From Lentzea jiangxiensis (GTDB taxonomy: Bacteria > Actinomycetota > Actinomycetes > Mycobacteriales > Pseudonocardiaceae): a stretch of DNA of 64,000 nt. The stretch covers positions 86,417 through 150,416 of the forward strand of contig NZ_FNIX01000018.1 in assembly GCF_900104175.1 (NCBI RefSeq), in the 5' to 3' direction. The notes below the pieces were generated by a model. The model made no database searches, was not told where the DNA came from, and was given only the letters and a program-made list of their open reading frames with translations. Of this stretch, positions 52,416 through 61,720 are shown in pieces (position 1 is the stretch's first letter; each line of letters begins with the position of its first letter). Made by a program: the position numbers and the translations under genes.

Positions 52416-54110
52416 GTGCCGAGCCCGGAAGACCCTCCGAACATCGCGCAGATCGGGAATCCTCGCATGCCCAGTCACGGCCGTGCTGCCGCGTCCACCC
52501 TCGCCGAACTGATCGACCACCTCGACGACGAACACGGTGGCGTGCTCGTCCACTTCCCCGGCACCGGTCACCAGATGTGCCATGCGGACGTGCCGGCACT
52601 GGCATGGGGCGTCGCCGAAGAACTCCTGCGGGCAGGTGCCGAGGAGGGCTCCGTCGTCGGAGTCCTGTCCGGTACCGAGCCGGGCTTCCTGCCTGCCGTG
52701 TTCGGCGTCTGGGCCGCCGGCGGAGCGATCACCGTGCTGCCGGTGCCGCCGATGCCGACCGCCCCCGAGACCGTCGCCGCCGCGCTCGGCCCCGTGGCGG
52801 AGCTGCTGACCCACGTCGTCGTCACGGACAGCCAGGTCGATGTGGCCGAACACCTCGTCGCGCGACATCCAGCGCTGCGCGTCGTCCGTGTCAGCGACTG
52901 CACACCGAAGCCGAGAGTCGCGTCTACCGCGCGATCGGAGTCCCCCGCTGTCGTCCAGTTCACGTCAGGCAGCACCTCCCGGCCAAAGGGGGTCGTGCTG
53001 TCCCATTCGGCCGTGCTCGCCTGTTTCGCGTCGACCGCGGCCGCGAGCAGCGTCGCCGCGGGAGACATATTCGTGTCCTGGGTACCCGTGTTCCACGACT
53101 TCGGTCTCATCACGATCCTTTTCGGACTGTGGTCGGGTTATGAGCTGCACCTGTTCTCGCCGTGGCACTTCATCCGCAGGCCGCGCCAGGTCGTCGAGCA
53201 CATGAGCGCTGTCGGCGCCACTGCGTTCGGCGGCCCCAACTTCGCCTACGACCGCATCGCGACGGCCTACGACGACGGGCTGCTCGACGGCCTCGACCTG
53301 AGCAGGTGGCGGCTGGCGCTCAACGGTGGCGAACCCGTGAAGCCGAGTACTGTTGCTCGTTTTTCGGCCGCTCTGGCACCCGCTCACCTCTCCCCCGGCG
53401 TGCTGTTCCCCGTGTACGGCATGGCCGAGGCGACGTTGTCGGTCGCCTGCCCGAAGCCCGGTGCACCCGCTCGGACGTTGTGGCTCGACCGCGAATCGCT
53501 CGGAGATCGGCGAGCAGCCGTTCGCGTGCCGGACGGCTCCCCGGACGGGATCGGACTCGTGTCGGTGGGCCGGCCCGTGCCCGGTATGGAGCTGAGGTTG
53601 CTCGACGACGACGGCACGGAGGTCGCGGACGGCTCCGTGGGCGAGATCGCGCTGCGCGGGCCCTCGCTGATGACCGGCTACTGGGACGACCCCGACGCGA
53701 CCGCGACCGCGTTCCGCGACGGGTGGCTGCAGACCGGTGACCTGGGTGTGCGGGTCGCAGGAGAGCTCTACGTGACCGGCAGGCGCAAAGACATGATCAT
53801 CGTGGCGGGCCGCAACTTCTACGCCGAAGATGTCGAGGACGTCGCGCGCACAGTGCTGCCGCCGGAACTCGGTCGCTGTGTCGCGTTCGCCGACACCGAT
53901 CGAGAACGCGTCGTCGTGGTGCTCGAGACGACCGATCCGGCAACCGACGCCGAGCTGAGCACCAGAGTCCGGGGCCTTGTGTCAGCACGTCTGGACCTCG
54001 GCGCGGTGGACGTGCACGCGGTGCCGCGCAACACGTTGCCACGCACGACCAGTGGCAAGTGGCAACGCAGGCTCACCTCGCGGCTGTTCCGCCGGCTGAC
54101 CGGATCGTGA
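52416..54110 (+). CDS. Fatty acyl-AMP ligase (FAAL/FadD32-like)
   Basis: A 564-residue adenylate-forming enzyme. It has the P-loop VVQFTSGSTSRPKGVVLSH, the FAAL-like SWVPVFHDFGLI, NGGEPVKPST, VYGMAEATLSVACP, LQTGDLG, the hinge GRRKDMIIVAGRNFYAEDVE and the catalytic Lys in TTSGKWQRR. These fit the FAAL branch, which activates fatty acids as acyl-AMP and passes them to an ACP rather than CoA. The ACP at 32.2 kb is the only stand-alone carrier in the window and is the likely partner. Start uncertain: GTG at 52416 or ATG at 52467. It lies 18 bases after the first P450 and 22 before the second. Confidence 0.88.
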   Translation: MPSPEDPPNIAQIGNPRMPSHGRAAASTLAELIDHLDDEHGGVLVHFPGTGHQMCHADVPALAWGVAEELLRAGAEEGSVVGVLSGTEPGFLPAVFGVWAAGGAITVLPVPPMPTAPETVAAALGPVAELLTHVVVTDSQVDVAEHLVARHPALRVVRVSDCTPKPRVASTARSESPAVVQFTSGSTSRPKGVVLSHSAVLACFASTAAASSVAAGDIFVSWVPVFHDFGLITILFGLWSGYELHLFSPWHFIRRPRQVVEHMSAVGATAFGGPNFAYDRIATAYDDGLLDGLDLSRWRLALNGGEPVKPSTVARFSAALAPAHLSPGVLFPVYGMAEATLSVACPKPGAPARTLWLDRESLGDRRAAVRVPDGSPDGIGLVSVGRPVPGMELRLLDDDGTEVADGSVGEIALRGPSLMTGYWDDPDATATAFRDGWLQTGDLGVRVAGELYVTGRRKDMIIVAGRNFYAEDVEDVARTVLPPELGRCVAFADTDRERVVVVLETTDPATDAELSTRVRGLVSARLDLGAVDVHAVPRNTLPRTTSGKWQRRLTSRLFRRLTGS

Positions 54111-54132
54111 AGCAGGGTAGGGAGTCGGGCCG

Positions 54133-55329
54133 ATGACGACGCAAGCTGCACGGTGTCCGCTGCACACGAGCGACTACACCACCTCTCCTCATCCGGCGGT
54201 CTTCGACGAACTCGCCGACAGCGGCCCCGTACACCGCATCTCGCTCCCGGGCGAGGTGCCGGCGTGGTTGATCACCGAACGCGAGCTCGCCGAACGCACC
54301 CTGCGCGACCCTCGGCTGGTGAAGGACCCGATGCGAGTGGCGCGGTACGGCCACCCCGTCGGCTCTCGGCGCGTGCCGGACGACTTCGCTTCCGTAGGGG
54401 GTCGCACGATCATGAACCTCGACGGCGATGACCACGTGCGCATCCGACGCGTCATCGGCAGGCGGCTGTCCGCTTCTGCCCTGGCCACCGCACAGCCGAT
54501 GGTCGAGGCTTTCGTGCACCACCGCCTCGACACGATCGCCCGCAACGACACGGCCGACCTGATCGAGGACTTCGCGGTTCCCCTCGTCACGGACGTGATC
54601 GGACGACTCTTCGGGGTAAGAGCGGACTTCGCACGAGCCATCGTCACTCATGGCAGCAAACTGTTCGGGCCTCAGCACCCGGAAGCTCCGGACATGGTGG
54701 AGGCCTATCCCCTGCTCGTCCAGGCGTTGAACGGCGCACTGGACGAGGGTTCGTCGAAGGAGGGCCGCGACGATCTGCTGGGAGATCTGCTCATTGCCCA
54801 GCGGGACGGCAGGCTGCGCAAGCGGGAGGCCATGTCGAACCTCGCGCTGCTGACCATCGCCGCTGCCGATCCGGTGATCGCACTCATCTCCCGTGGTGTC
54901 GCACTGGTCCAAGCCGACAGCCACGCGCGTACCGAACTGCTGCACGGCGACGCTGACGCCGTGGTCGAGTCCCTGCTTCGCGAACAACCGCCCATCCCCT
55001 TCACCGGCTGGCGGTTCGCCACCGAGCCGATGGATCTCGCCGGCCACTCCGTCGCACCAGGCGACGCGATCCTGGTGCTGATCCCGGCCGCGAACCGCAC
55101 GGTCAACCCCGGGTATCGGCAGGGACACCTTTCCTTCGGCGGCGGAGTGCACCGTTGTCCTGGCGGCCACCTCGCGCGCATCGAGACGGTCGCGGCTTTG
55201 CGCGGGCTGTTCAGCCGGTTCCCCGACCTGCAGCTCGAGCTGCCGTTCGAGAAGTGGGTCTGGGTCGGGGGCATCGGTCCGCGGGTTCCTGAACGCGTAC
55301 CCGTCTTGCTGACCGGCGCAGCGCGGTGA
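54133..55329 (+). CDS. Atypical cytochrome P450, paralogue of the 51.1-kb P450
   Basis: A 398-residue P450 clearly related to the 51.1-kb protein (shared PAWLITEREL, RVPDDFASVGGRTIMNLDGDDH, PPIPFTGWRFATEPMDLAG). The heme loop FGGGVHRCPGGHLARI is intact. The I-helix reads TIAAADPVIAL: an Asp is kept but the Thr is replaced by Pro. The K-helix reads VVESLLREQPP: Arg kept, Glu missing from its position. The meander is cut to AANRTVNPGYRQGH. A GGGAG site precedes the ATG. Its stop overlaps a KASIII remnant (GTGA), the same junction as at 32.7 kb. Confidence 0.87.
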   Translation: MTTQAARCPLHTSDYTTSPHPAVFDELADSGPVHRISLPGEVPAWLITERELAERTLRDPRLVKDPMRVARYGHPVGSRRVPDDFASVGGRTIMNLDGDDHVRIRRVIGRRLSASALATAQPMVEAFVHHRLDTIARNDTADLIEDFAVPLVTDVIGRLFGVRADFARAIVTHGSKLFGPQHPEAPDMVEAYPLLVQALNGALDEGSSKEGRDDLLGDLLIAQRDGRLRKREAMSNLALLTIAAADPVIALISRGVALVQADSHARTELLHGDADAVVESLLREQPPIPFTGWRFATEPMDLAGHSVAPGDAILVLIPAANRTVNPGYRQGHLSFGGGVHRCPGGHLARIETVAALRGLFSRFPDLQLELPFEKWVWVGGIGPRVPERVPVLLTGAAR

Positions 55330-55367
55330 GGGTCGCGGGAGCGATCGCGATCGCCGGAAAGCTCTGA
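55326..55367 (+). pseudogene. 5' remnant of a KASIII-like gene (13 codons)
   Basis: The GTG that overlaps the P450 stop opens a frame reading M-R-V-A-G-A-I-A-I-A-G-K-L, then a stop. The first 11 residues match the start of the intact KASIII-like protein at 32.7 kb (VAGAITIAG) at all but two positions, and the GTGA overlap with the P450 stop is identical in the two places. It is the truncated start of a lost gene copy. Confidence 0.78.
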
Positions 55368-55410
55368 GGTGAGCTGGATGTCAGGCTCCCCGGACTGACG
55401 GTGAACGGCG

Positions 55411-55440
55411 CACGCCAGCTGTCGCGGCATGGCTGGCGTG
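55411..55440. terminator. Hairpin between convergent genes
   Basis: CACGCCAGC pairs perfectly with GCTGGCGTG (9 bp) across a 12-base loop, between the rightward P450/KASIII remnant and the leftward dioxygenase-like gene. No T-run follows. I infer a bidirectional terminator from position. Confidence 0.5.
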
Positions 55441-55487
55441 TCGCCGGTTCCTTTCCCGAGCGCGGACTCAGGGAGACGTCGACGGGT

Positions 55488-56765
55488 TCAGATTGCGAGC
55501 CCTGTGCGCTCATCCCGCGCGTGTTGCAGTTTGCCGGCCATCTCGGTCCACGTCGCATCCGCGATGAAGGTCTGGTCGTGCGCGGTCGACTGGTTGCGCC
55601 CGACGATCGTTCCCACGCCGAGGTAGTTGACCACTTTTCCCTTGTGCACGCCCAGGAAGCCGGAGTCTCCCGCGAAGGCGGAGACGGCCTCGTTGAACGC
55701 TTCCACGACCGCGGCATACCGTGCCGGTGCTGCCTTCGACAGGCCTGCCACGTAACCACGCAGGTCGAGGTCGCGGACCAGGTCGAAGAAGAACCGGTGC
55801 TTCTGCGGCAGCTGGCTGCCGCGCAACTCCTGGGCGAACACGCCCAGCGTCGAATCGTATTGCGTGCGTCCGATCAACGCGTCGAACAAGTGCACCAGCG
55901 GTGTGGCGGAGCCACTCGGTCCTGTGGGGTAACCGGGTGGCGGAACCGTCCAGGTGACAAGGGTCTTGGCCCAGTCGACCGGGTCGCAGAAAGTCGTGCT
56001 GTCACTGCGCGGACTCACTCGGCGAAAGGACTTCGTCGCCCGCCGGGCGCACTCGGCCGCGACCAGCAGGATCCGGCAGACCTCCTCGTGCGCGCCCGGG
56101 CCGCCCTCTCGCATCACCTGCTCCAAGCGGCACAGCTCCCGCACCATCGGCGTTGCCGCAGCGTTGATCTCGAAGAAGGCCGAGGTGAACACCTGCTCGG
56201 CCTGGTTGCCGTAGACCGGGACAGAAGGACGCAGGTTCTCGATGACCGCATCCTCGACCCGGTACTCACCAGCGGGCCCCACCAGGCCAGGACGACTGAA
56301 GGTGACGTTGTTGAACACCCAGTCCTCAAGGGTGAGTCCCGCGCTGTCCCGCCCGAGCCGGCGGCACACCTCCTGCCACGGCTGCTTGATCGCCGGAGGC
56401 AGCTGATCCGGGATGTCGCGGTTGCGGGACACGTACATGCGCGCGACGCCGAACCGCCAGTAGGAATGAGCCAACAGACCCAGCACGGTTGCCGCCCGCT
56501 TGACCTGGTCGTCGGGAAGGTCCTCCGGGCCTGCGGCCAGCGGCGGCAGATCTGCGATGACGGCTTGGGCGTGCTTGGCGAAGGCGAGTTCGGGCAGCCG
56601 CGCGGCCACCTGTTCCCAAGCCGCGTGCTGACCGGTCAACGGCGGGCTCGCCACTGCCCGGGGCAGGAACCCGTGGTCGACGGTGATGTCGCCGTCCAAG
56701 TTCCGGGCCGAATCCGCGGAACAGGTGACGACGTGCTGGGCGAGCGAATCCGGTTCAGGCATCAT
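55488..56765 (-). CDS. Indoleamine 2,3-dioxygenase-like heme protein
   Basis: A 425-residue protein of the IDO/TDO heme-dioxygenase superfamily. N-terminal GFLPRAV, the WEQVAARLPEL block, LLAHSYWRFG and PWQEVCRRLGR match the IDO pattern. GPSGSATPLVHLFDALIG matches the human GGSAGQSSVFQCFD loop. The proximal heme His is visible in FLGVHKGKVVNYL (codon 55644-55646), aligned with His346 of human IDO1. The Arg that binds the Trp carboxylate in IDO seems absent (CDPVDWAKTLVTW region), so tryptophan may not be the substrate. Start ATG at 56765 (or 56762), overlapping the end of the b5-like gene upstream. Confidence 0.8.
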   Translation of the reverse strand: MMPEPDSLAQHVVTCSADSARNLDGDITVDHGFLPRAVASPPLTGQHAAWEQVAARLPELAFAKHAQAVIADLPPLAAGPEDLPDDQVKRAATVLGLLAHSYWRFGVARMYVSRNRDIPDQLPPAIKQPWQEVCRRLGRDSAGLTLEDWVFNNVTFSRPGLVGPAGEYRVEDAVIENLRPSVPVYGNQAEQVFTSAFFEINAAATPMVRELCRLEQVMREGGPGAHEEVCRILLVAAECARRATKSFRRVSPRSDSTTFCDPVDWAKTLVTWTVPPPGYPTGPSGSATPLVHLFDALIGRTQYDSTLGVFAQELRGSQLPQKHRFFFDLVRDLDLRGYVAGLSKAAPARYAAVVEAFNEAVSAFAGDSGFLGVHKGKVVNYLGVGTIVGRNQSTAHDQTFIADATWTEMAGKLQHARDERTGLAI

Positions 56766-57486
56766 CGCGCTTCGCCTCGTCACTCTTGTTGATCCAAGCC
56801 TCGATCACCGACATGATTTCCTCGACGCGAGCCGCCGATTCGATGCAGGACGTGCGGAGCGCACGTACAGCGGCGGAAGTGCGAGCGACCGAATCGTCCA
56901 ACAGGACGATGCAGTGCTGCTGCACCCATCGCGCTAACGATGCAGTAGCGGATGCGTCGGATTTCGCCAACGAGTCCTCCACACGAGATTGGGCATCGCT
57001 TGAGAGTTCATCCAACCGCCTCAGCAACGCCGGGTCCGCAGTCCGTCCGAGCAGCGCGGAGAATCCCTCGACGAAGGCGCGGAGGTGGTCGTCCAGGAGG
57101 TGGTGGTAGGACTGACCGAGGTAGATCAGGTCCTGAACGGGATCCCGCTCAGGACTGAGCTGGACCGCGAAGGAGTTGCGCACCAGCCTGACGTGGTCGA
57201 ACAGCTCACCGAGCGACACCCATGCGGTGGGCAACGGAACAGTGTCGACCTCGGCGACGGCGAGCTGTTGCAGCTTGCGCCGGACGCCGGGACGTGCGTG
57301 CGCCGACACGTGGTGAAAATCCGCGGACGCGTTTCGCCCCAGGTTCGCGAGCAACACCGCCGACCCACCGGGATGCGCGCGCAGAAATTCGGTCAGGTCG
57401 AGAACTTGAGCGTCCACCACGACCAGCGGACACGACGTGTCCGACCTTTCGAAGACATCCTCCATTGACATGGCACTTCGGTCCAC
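56755..57486 (-). CDS. Cytochrome b5-like heme-binding protein with helical C-terminal domain
   Basis: A 243-residue protein. Residues about 20-75 look like a cytochrome b5 domain: VLDLTEFLRAHPGGSAVLL, with the first axial His in HPGG (residue 38), and a second in DFHHVSAH (His 63, one residue later than in bovine b5). The remaining about 160 residues are predicted helical, with no known family. The GTG at 57486 has GGAG 7 bases upstream; ATGs at 57471 and 57465 are alternatives. Its end overlaps the dioxygenase-like gene by 11 bases. Cytochrome b5 is a known reductant of IDO1, so this is probably its electron donor or activator. Confidence 0.72.
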   Translation of the reverse strand: MDRSAMSMEDVFERSDTSCPLVVVDAQVLDLTEFLRAHPGGSAVLLANLGRNASADFHHVSAHARPGVRRKLQQLAVAEVDTVPLPTAWVSLGELFDHVRLVRNSFAVQLSPERDPVQDLIYLGQSYHHLLDDHLRAFVEGFSALLGRTADPALLRRLDELSSDAQSRVEDSLAKSDASATASLARWVQQHCIVLLDDSVARTSAAVRALRTSCIESAARVEEIMSVIEAWINKSDEAKRDDA

Positions 57487-57742
57487 GCTGATGCTCCAAG
57501 CACAGTGAATGTGGTTTGGGACTCGACACCTGTCCGAACCAGGATCACCTACATTGAACGAAACACCCGCGATCCGCTCAAGACTGGTTCCAGAACACGG
57601 GAACACCGCGCGGTCAAGTCACTTTTCCAAGCCGTGGAACACAGCGCTTGCGCGGCGAATTGCTGATGGGTCCGCCAGCGTGCCGACCAGTCTCGACGAC
57701 AAAGCGAAGTACCTGCACGCAGCGCGTGATGCCATGCGCGCG

Positions 57743-60700
57743 TCAGCGCTGGATCAGCTCCCAGTCGACGTCCCACGCCCTGATTCGGCCGTCATCACCG
57801 GCGACGAGGACGTGGTTGCCGTCGGGCGTGAAGCAGACAGCGTCCGTCGCCCCGGTCGTCCCCTCGATGTGACCCCGGAACCGGCCGGTGGCAACCTCCC
57901 AGACCCCGATCACGCCGGCTGACTCCACCACCAGTGCGATCTCGCCGTCCGGGCTCGTGCAGATGTGGGACATGGTCGAACTGGTGTCGCGGCCGAGGGT
58001 GCGGACGAGTTCGAGCGACGCCATGTCACGCACCCGCACGCCCTGCCGCGAAGGAACCCCGACGGTGAGGAGGTGACCTTCTGGCGTGATGCTCGCCGAG
58101 TACAGCGACTGCGAAGGGTAGGTCTCGAGAAAGCGGGTGAACCGGCCGGACAGCAGGTCCCACTCGCGCACCGACCTGTCCCGCATGCCGACCGTCACGC
58201 AGAAACGTCCGTCCGGCGTGGGGAGAACGGCGGCGATTGCACCGGTGTGACCCCGAAGGACGTGCACCGGCCGTCCGGAGTTCAGGTCCCAGACGCGCGC
58301 TGTCGAGTCTTCGCCCCCCGTCACCAGGAGTTTGCCATCAGACGTTGCGCACACACTGCGAACCGGACCGTGGTGGCCGCGCAGCACGTGCTCGAGTTCG
58401 CCGGATCGCCACACACGCGTAGTGCCGTCGTCCGCGGTCGCCGCCACGTAGGACCCGCTCGCACACACCGAGCGGACGCGTTCCGTGTGCCCGGCCAGCG
58501 TGGCGACCCGGCGACGCGACGACAAGTCCCACACCCAGACCGCGTTGTCGTCATGACCGACGGACAGGACTCGGCCATCGGACGTCGCGCAGATGCCCGT
58601 CAACGGGCTCTCGCCACCGTCCATGCCCTCGCTCGGCCACGCGGTGCGGAACTCCCGCCGCGCTGACGCCAGCTTCCGCCACGCTTCCATCAACCGCGCC
58701 GACCTCTCGTGCCCAGGCAGGTCTCTCGCCCGGCGGAGCAGGTCGTGCGCCCGTTCCGGTTCCCGCTCGGCGCGTGCGAGCAGGTCGTCGGCCTCCTGGG
58801 ACACCGTCAGCAACTCGGCGGCGGCACGGGACCGGGCGTGCCGCAACGGACTCGGCACCCACGCGCCGATCCGCCAGAGGCGGACCTCGGTGCGACCGGC
58901 ATGCACCAGCGTCCGCTCGTCCGCGGTGAGCAGGGCGTTGTCCTCGAACCGCACTCCATCGGTGATCGTGCGCAGGCAGCGGCCGGTCTCGATCTCCCAC
59001 ACCCGCACGACACCGTGCAACTCCGTGGTCAACGCCAGCCGGGGGTTGTCCCGCGGCAGCGCGACCGACCAGACGATGTCGGTGTGGCCGGTGAACACCT
59101 GCAGGCAGGCACCGGTGGAAAGGTCCCACAACCTTGCCGTCCGGTCGCCGCTCCCGGTCAGGGCCAGCCGCCCGTCCGGGGTCACGCTGATCGAGGTGAG
59201 CGAACCGGTGTGGCCGTTCAGCACGTGTGTGCACCGGCCCGTGCGGAGATCCCACAGCCGTGCCGTGCGATCGGTGGCCCCGATGGAACCCCCGGCCGCG
59301 GTGACCACGTGGTGAGCACCGATCTCGATCATGTTCACCGGCCCGGTGTGTCCTTCGAGCGTGAACATCGCGGTGCCGGTGGTGAGATCCCATGCCCGCA
59401 CCGTTCCGTCGTTCTGGCCCACGAGCGCGTGCCGGCCGTCCGCGGTCATCCGCAGCGCGGTCACGCCTGAGGGGGCGGTGAGCCTGCGCGCCGGCCGTCT
59501 GCTGTCCAGGCGCTGGACCCGCACCGTCTTGAGGTCGCCGAGGAGCCTGGTGGTCATGATGGTCTTGGCCTCGGCGGACAGCTCGAGGTGGAACGCGTCG
59601 TGCGTCCTGCCCCAACTGCTCTTCCGCAGCAGTGGACGGCCGCCGGCCAGGTCCCACAGCGCCGCTTTCCAGGTCTTGCTCGCAGCGATCACCTGCCGGC
59701 CGTCGGAGCTGACCGCGATCTTATCGATCTCCTCGCCCTCACCGGCCAGGACGCGCACGCACGCGCCGGTCGCCACCTCGATCACGCGCACCGCCCCCGC
59801 ACCGTCCCCCAGCAGCAGCTTTCCGTCCGGCGTCACGAGCACAGGGGCAGCGTTCCGCCTCGATCCTATGTGGACGGTGCGATCCGGTGGCGCGTCACCG
59901 CGTTCGGCTCGCACCAGGTCGATCAGAGGCCGGGCCCGTGACGGGTCCGTCGCCTCCAGATCGGTGAGCACCGCGTCGTCGGTGGTCTTGCCGATCCGCC
60001 ACCGCAGCACACCGGCGTTGTAGGTCGCTTCCGGGTGGCGCGGGTCAGCCTTCAACGCCTCGTCCAGCAGGTGCACGGCGTCCGCGGTGTGGCCGAGGTC
60101 CAGCACCGACAGCGCGCGGTTGTTCAACTCGTCCGCGCGGAGCACAGCCGCGGAAGGCGGGAGTCTGCGGAACGGGCCTGCCCCGGCTTCGTGCAGCTCG
60201 ATCAGCGCGGTCGCCACCTCGGCCATGTCACCAGGCCGGTTCGCGGGCTCCCACTCCAGGCACGACCCGAGCAGTCCGGCAAGCCCACGCGGCAGGTCCA
60301 GACCTGCCAACGCGCCCCCCGCAGCGGGACCCGCGAGCCAGGTGACGTCACCGGTCGCCAATTCCAGGACGCTCACCGCGAAGCTCCAGACATCGCTGCG
60401 CGTCCCGGTGGTCTTCCCGGCTGCCTGTTCCGGTGACGCGTACTGCCTGGTGCCCCGGTAGGAACCGGTCGCCGCACCGGCCAGCCCGAAGTCGGTGATC
60501 TTCACGTCGTCACCGACCAGGATGTTCGCCGGCTTCACGTCGCGGTGGACCACGCCGAGCGCGTGCGCGTGGGCAAGTCCCCAAGCCGCCTGAACGGCCA
60601 GGTCCGCAATCCGGGCGAAGACCTCCCGCTCGGACCCCGCGTACAGGCGGCGATCGCGGATCCAGTCCGCGAGGCTGCCACCGTGGACGTACTCGGCGAC

Positions 60701-61006
60701 GACAGCGGGCACGCCGTCTATCGTGCGCACGTAGTGGCAGTTGCAGACATGCGGATGCAGCCCGATGTCGACCCACGTCCGCGCCTCGCGGGCGAACCTG
60801 TCGCGGTTCGCGGGCGTGCGGAAGAGCTCCGGCCGCGGCCGTTTGATCGCCACGTCGACGTCCCAGCCGAGGTGCCTGGCCCGGTAGACCACGCCCATGC
60901 CACCGGGGTGCACACCGGTGATCTCGTACTGGTCCAGCACCCGGTCGCCCACGTTCCACTCGACGAGGAGCGCGGGCGGGTCGCCGTCCAGGGTGTGCTC
61001 GTCCAC
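57743..61006 (-). CDS. Ser/Thr protein kinase with two WD40 propellers
   Basis: A 1,087-residue protein. The Hanks-type kinase domain (about 20-275) has GGMGVVYRA, the Lys in VAIKRPRP, catalytic loop HRDVKPANI, DFGLA and ASPEQAAG, so it should be active. A TPR-like segment (about 290-345) follows, then two WD40 beta-propellers (about 370-710 and 780-1087; repeated RLWDL, ARVWDLNSGR and GHTG motifs) separated by a helical linker rich in Arg. No membrane helix is seen, so it is cytosolic. The GTG at 61006 follows the stop of the upstream gene by 6 bases, suggesting co-translation. Confidence 0.9.
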   Translation of the reverse strand: MDEHTLDGDPPALLVEWNVGDRVLDQYEITGVHPGGMGVVYRARHLGWDVDVAIKRPRPELFRTPANRDRFAREARTWVDIGLHPHVCNCHYVRTIDGVPAVVAEYVHGGSLADWIRDRRLYAGSEREVFARIADLAVQAAWGLAHAHALGVVHRDVKPANILVGDDVKITDFGLAGAATGSYRGTRQYASPEQAAGKTTGTRSDVWSFAVSVLELATGDVTWLAGPAAGGALAGLDLPRGLAGLLGSCLEWEPANRPGDMAEVATALIELHEAGAGPFRRLPPSAAVLRADELNNRALSVLDLGHTADAVHLLDEALKADPRHPEATYNAGVLRWRIGKTTDDAVLTDLEATDPSRARPLIDLVRAERGDAPPDRTVHIGSRRNAAPVLVTPDGKLLLGDGAGAVRVIEVATGACVRVLAGEGEEIDKIAVSSDGRQVIAASKTWKAALWDLAGGRPLLRKSSWGRTHDAFHLELSAEAKTIMTTRLLGDLKTVRVQRLDSRRPARRLTAPSGVTALRMTADGRHALVGQNDGTVRAWDLTTGTAMFTLEGHTGPVNMIEIGAHHVVTAAGGSIGATDRTARLWDLRTGRCTHVLNGHTGSLTSISVTPDGRLALTGSGDRTARLWDLSTGACLQVFTGHTDIVWSVALPRDNPRLALTTELHGVVRVWEIETGRCLRTITDGVRFEDNALLTADERTLVHAGRTEVRLWRIGAWVPSPLRHARSRAAAELLTVSQEADDLLARAEREPERAHDLLRRARDLPGHERSARLMEAWRKLASARREFRTAWPSEGMDGGESPLTGICATSDGRVLSVGHDDNAVWVWDLSSRRRVATLAGHTERVRSVCASGSYVAATADDGTTRVWRSGELEHVLRGHHGPVRSVCATSDGKLLVTGGEDSTARVWDLNSGRPVHVLRGHTGAIAAVLPTPDGRFCVTVGMRDRSVREWDLLSGRFTRFLETYPSQSLYSASITPEGHLLTVGVPSRQGVRVRDMASLELVRTLGRDTSSTMSHICTSPDGEIALVVESAGVIGVWEVATGRFRGHIEGTTGATDAVCFTPDGNHVLVAGDDGRIRAWDVDWELIQR

Positions 61007-61012
61007 GGCTGC

Positions 61013-61621
61013 TCAGGTGGCGATGTCGAGGGCGAGGTTGAACGCCGCCGACAGCATCGAGGGCACGAACAACTCCTCCTCGGGTGGCATGGGCCAGTGC
61101 GGGACGGCGGTGTCGATGTTGAACAACACCGCGAACGAGCACCCGGCGCGGAAGACGTCCGGTGCGCTGTCCCAGCTCTGCTCACTGCTCCTCGCGATCA
61201 GGCGCATGTCCGTTCGCAGCTCGCGCAGCAGTCGCAACACCCGGTATCGACGGCGGCGCAGCATCCCGAGCCCGTCCGCCTTCAACCCGTCGCTCGCCTG
61301 CTTCGCCGGGCCGTTCCACCACTCCAGCGGGCGCGGCCGGACGATCGACGTGGTGCCGGTCCCCTCGAACACGACGTTCAGCAGGAGCTGCTCGTCGGGG
61401 TCCGGGCTGTCCAGCGGGTCGGGGTGCCGCGTGACCTGCAGCCCCCTCGGGCCGACGTGCGTGCCGCCGTACGAGAACCACAGGTGGCGACGCAGGGCGA
61501 GGTCGACGAACTGGGCGGCGCAGACTCGGCCGTACCGGAAATGGGCGTCCTCGTCCATCACGGGGTGCAGGATCGCGCCTGCCCGCAGGAGGTTGCCCAC
61601 CTCCTGGCGCACGGTGCTCAT
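61013..61621 (-). CDS. Unknown protein co-transcribed with the WD40 kinase
   Basis: A 202-residue soluble protein with no family I recognise. It starts STVRQEVGNLLRAGAILHPVMDED. Other visible features are an aromatic/basic middle (RPRPLEWWNG), an Arg-rich helix (LRRRRYRVLRLLRELRT) and a hydrophobic C-terminus (FVPSMLSAAFNLALDI). The start is uncertain: ATGs at 61648 and further upstream are in frame and none has a good ribosome site. It is immediately upstream of the kinase gene, so it is probably a substrate, sensor or partner of that kinase. Confidence 0.6.
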   Translation of the reverse strand: MSTVRQEVGNLLRAGAILHPVMDEDAHFRYGRVCAAQFVDLALRRHLWFSYGGTHVGPRGLQVTRHPDPLDSPDPDEQLLLNVVFEGTGTTSIVRPRPLEWWNGPAKQASDGLKADGLGMLRRRRYRVLRLLRELRTDMRLIARSSEQSWDSAPDVFRAGCSFAVLFNIDTAVPHWPMPPEEELFVPSMLSAAFNLALDIAT

Positions 61622-61720
61622 GAAGATCGGCAGGGTCACCGCACACATGATGGCAAGAACACCGGAGCGATGGGTGGACATCGGTGAGACGATCATGCCG
61701 AGGCGCACCGAGGGGGTTGG

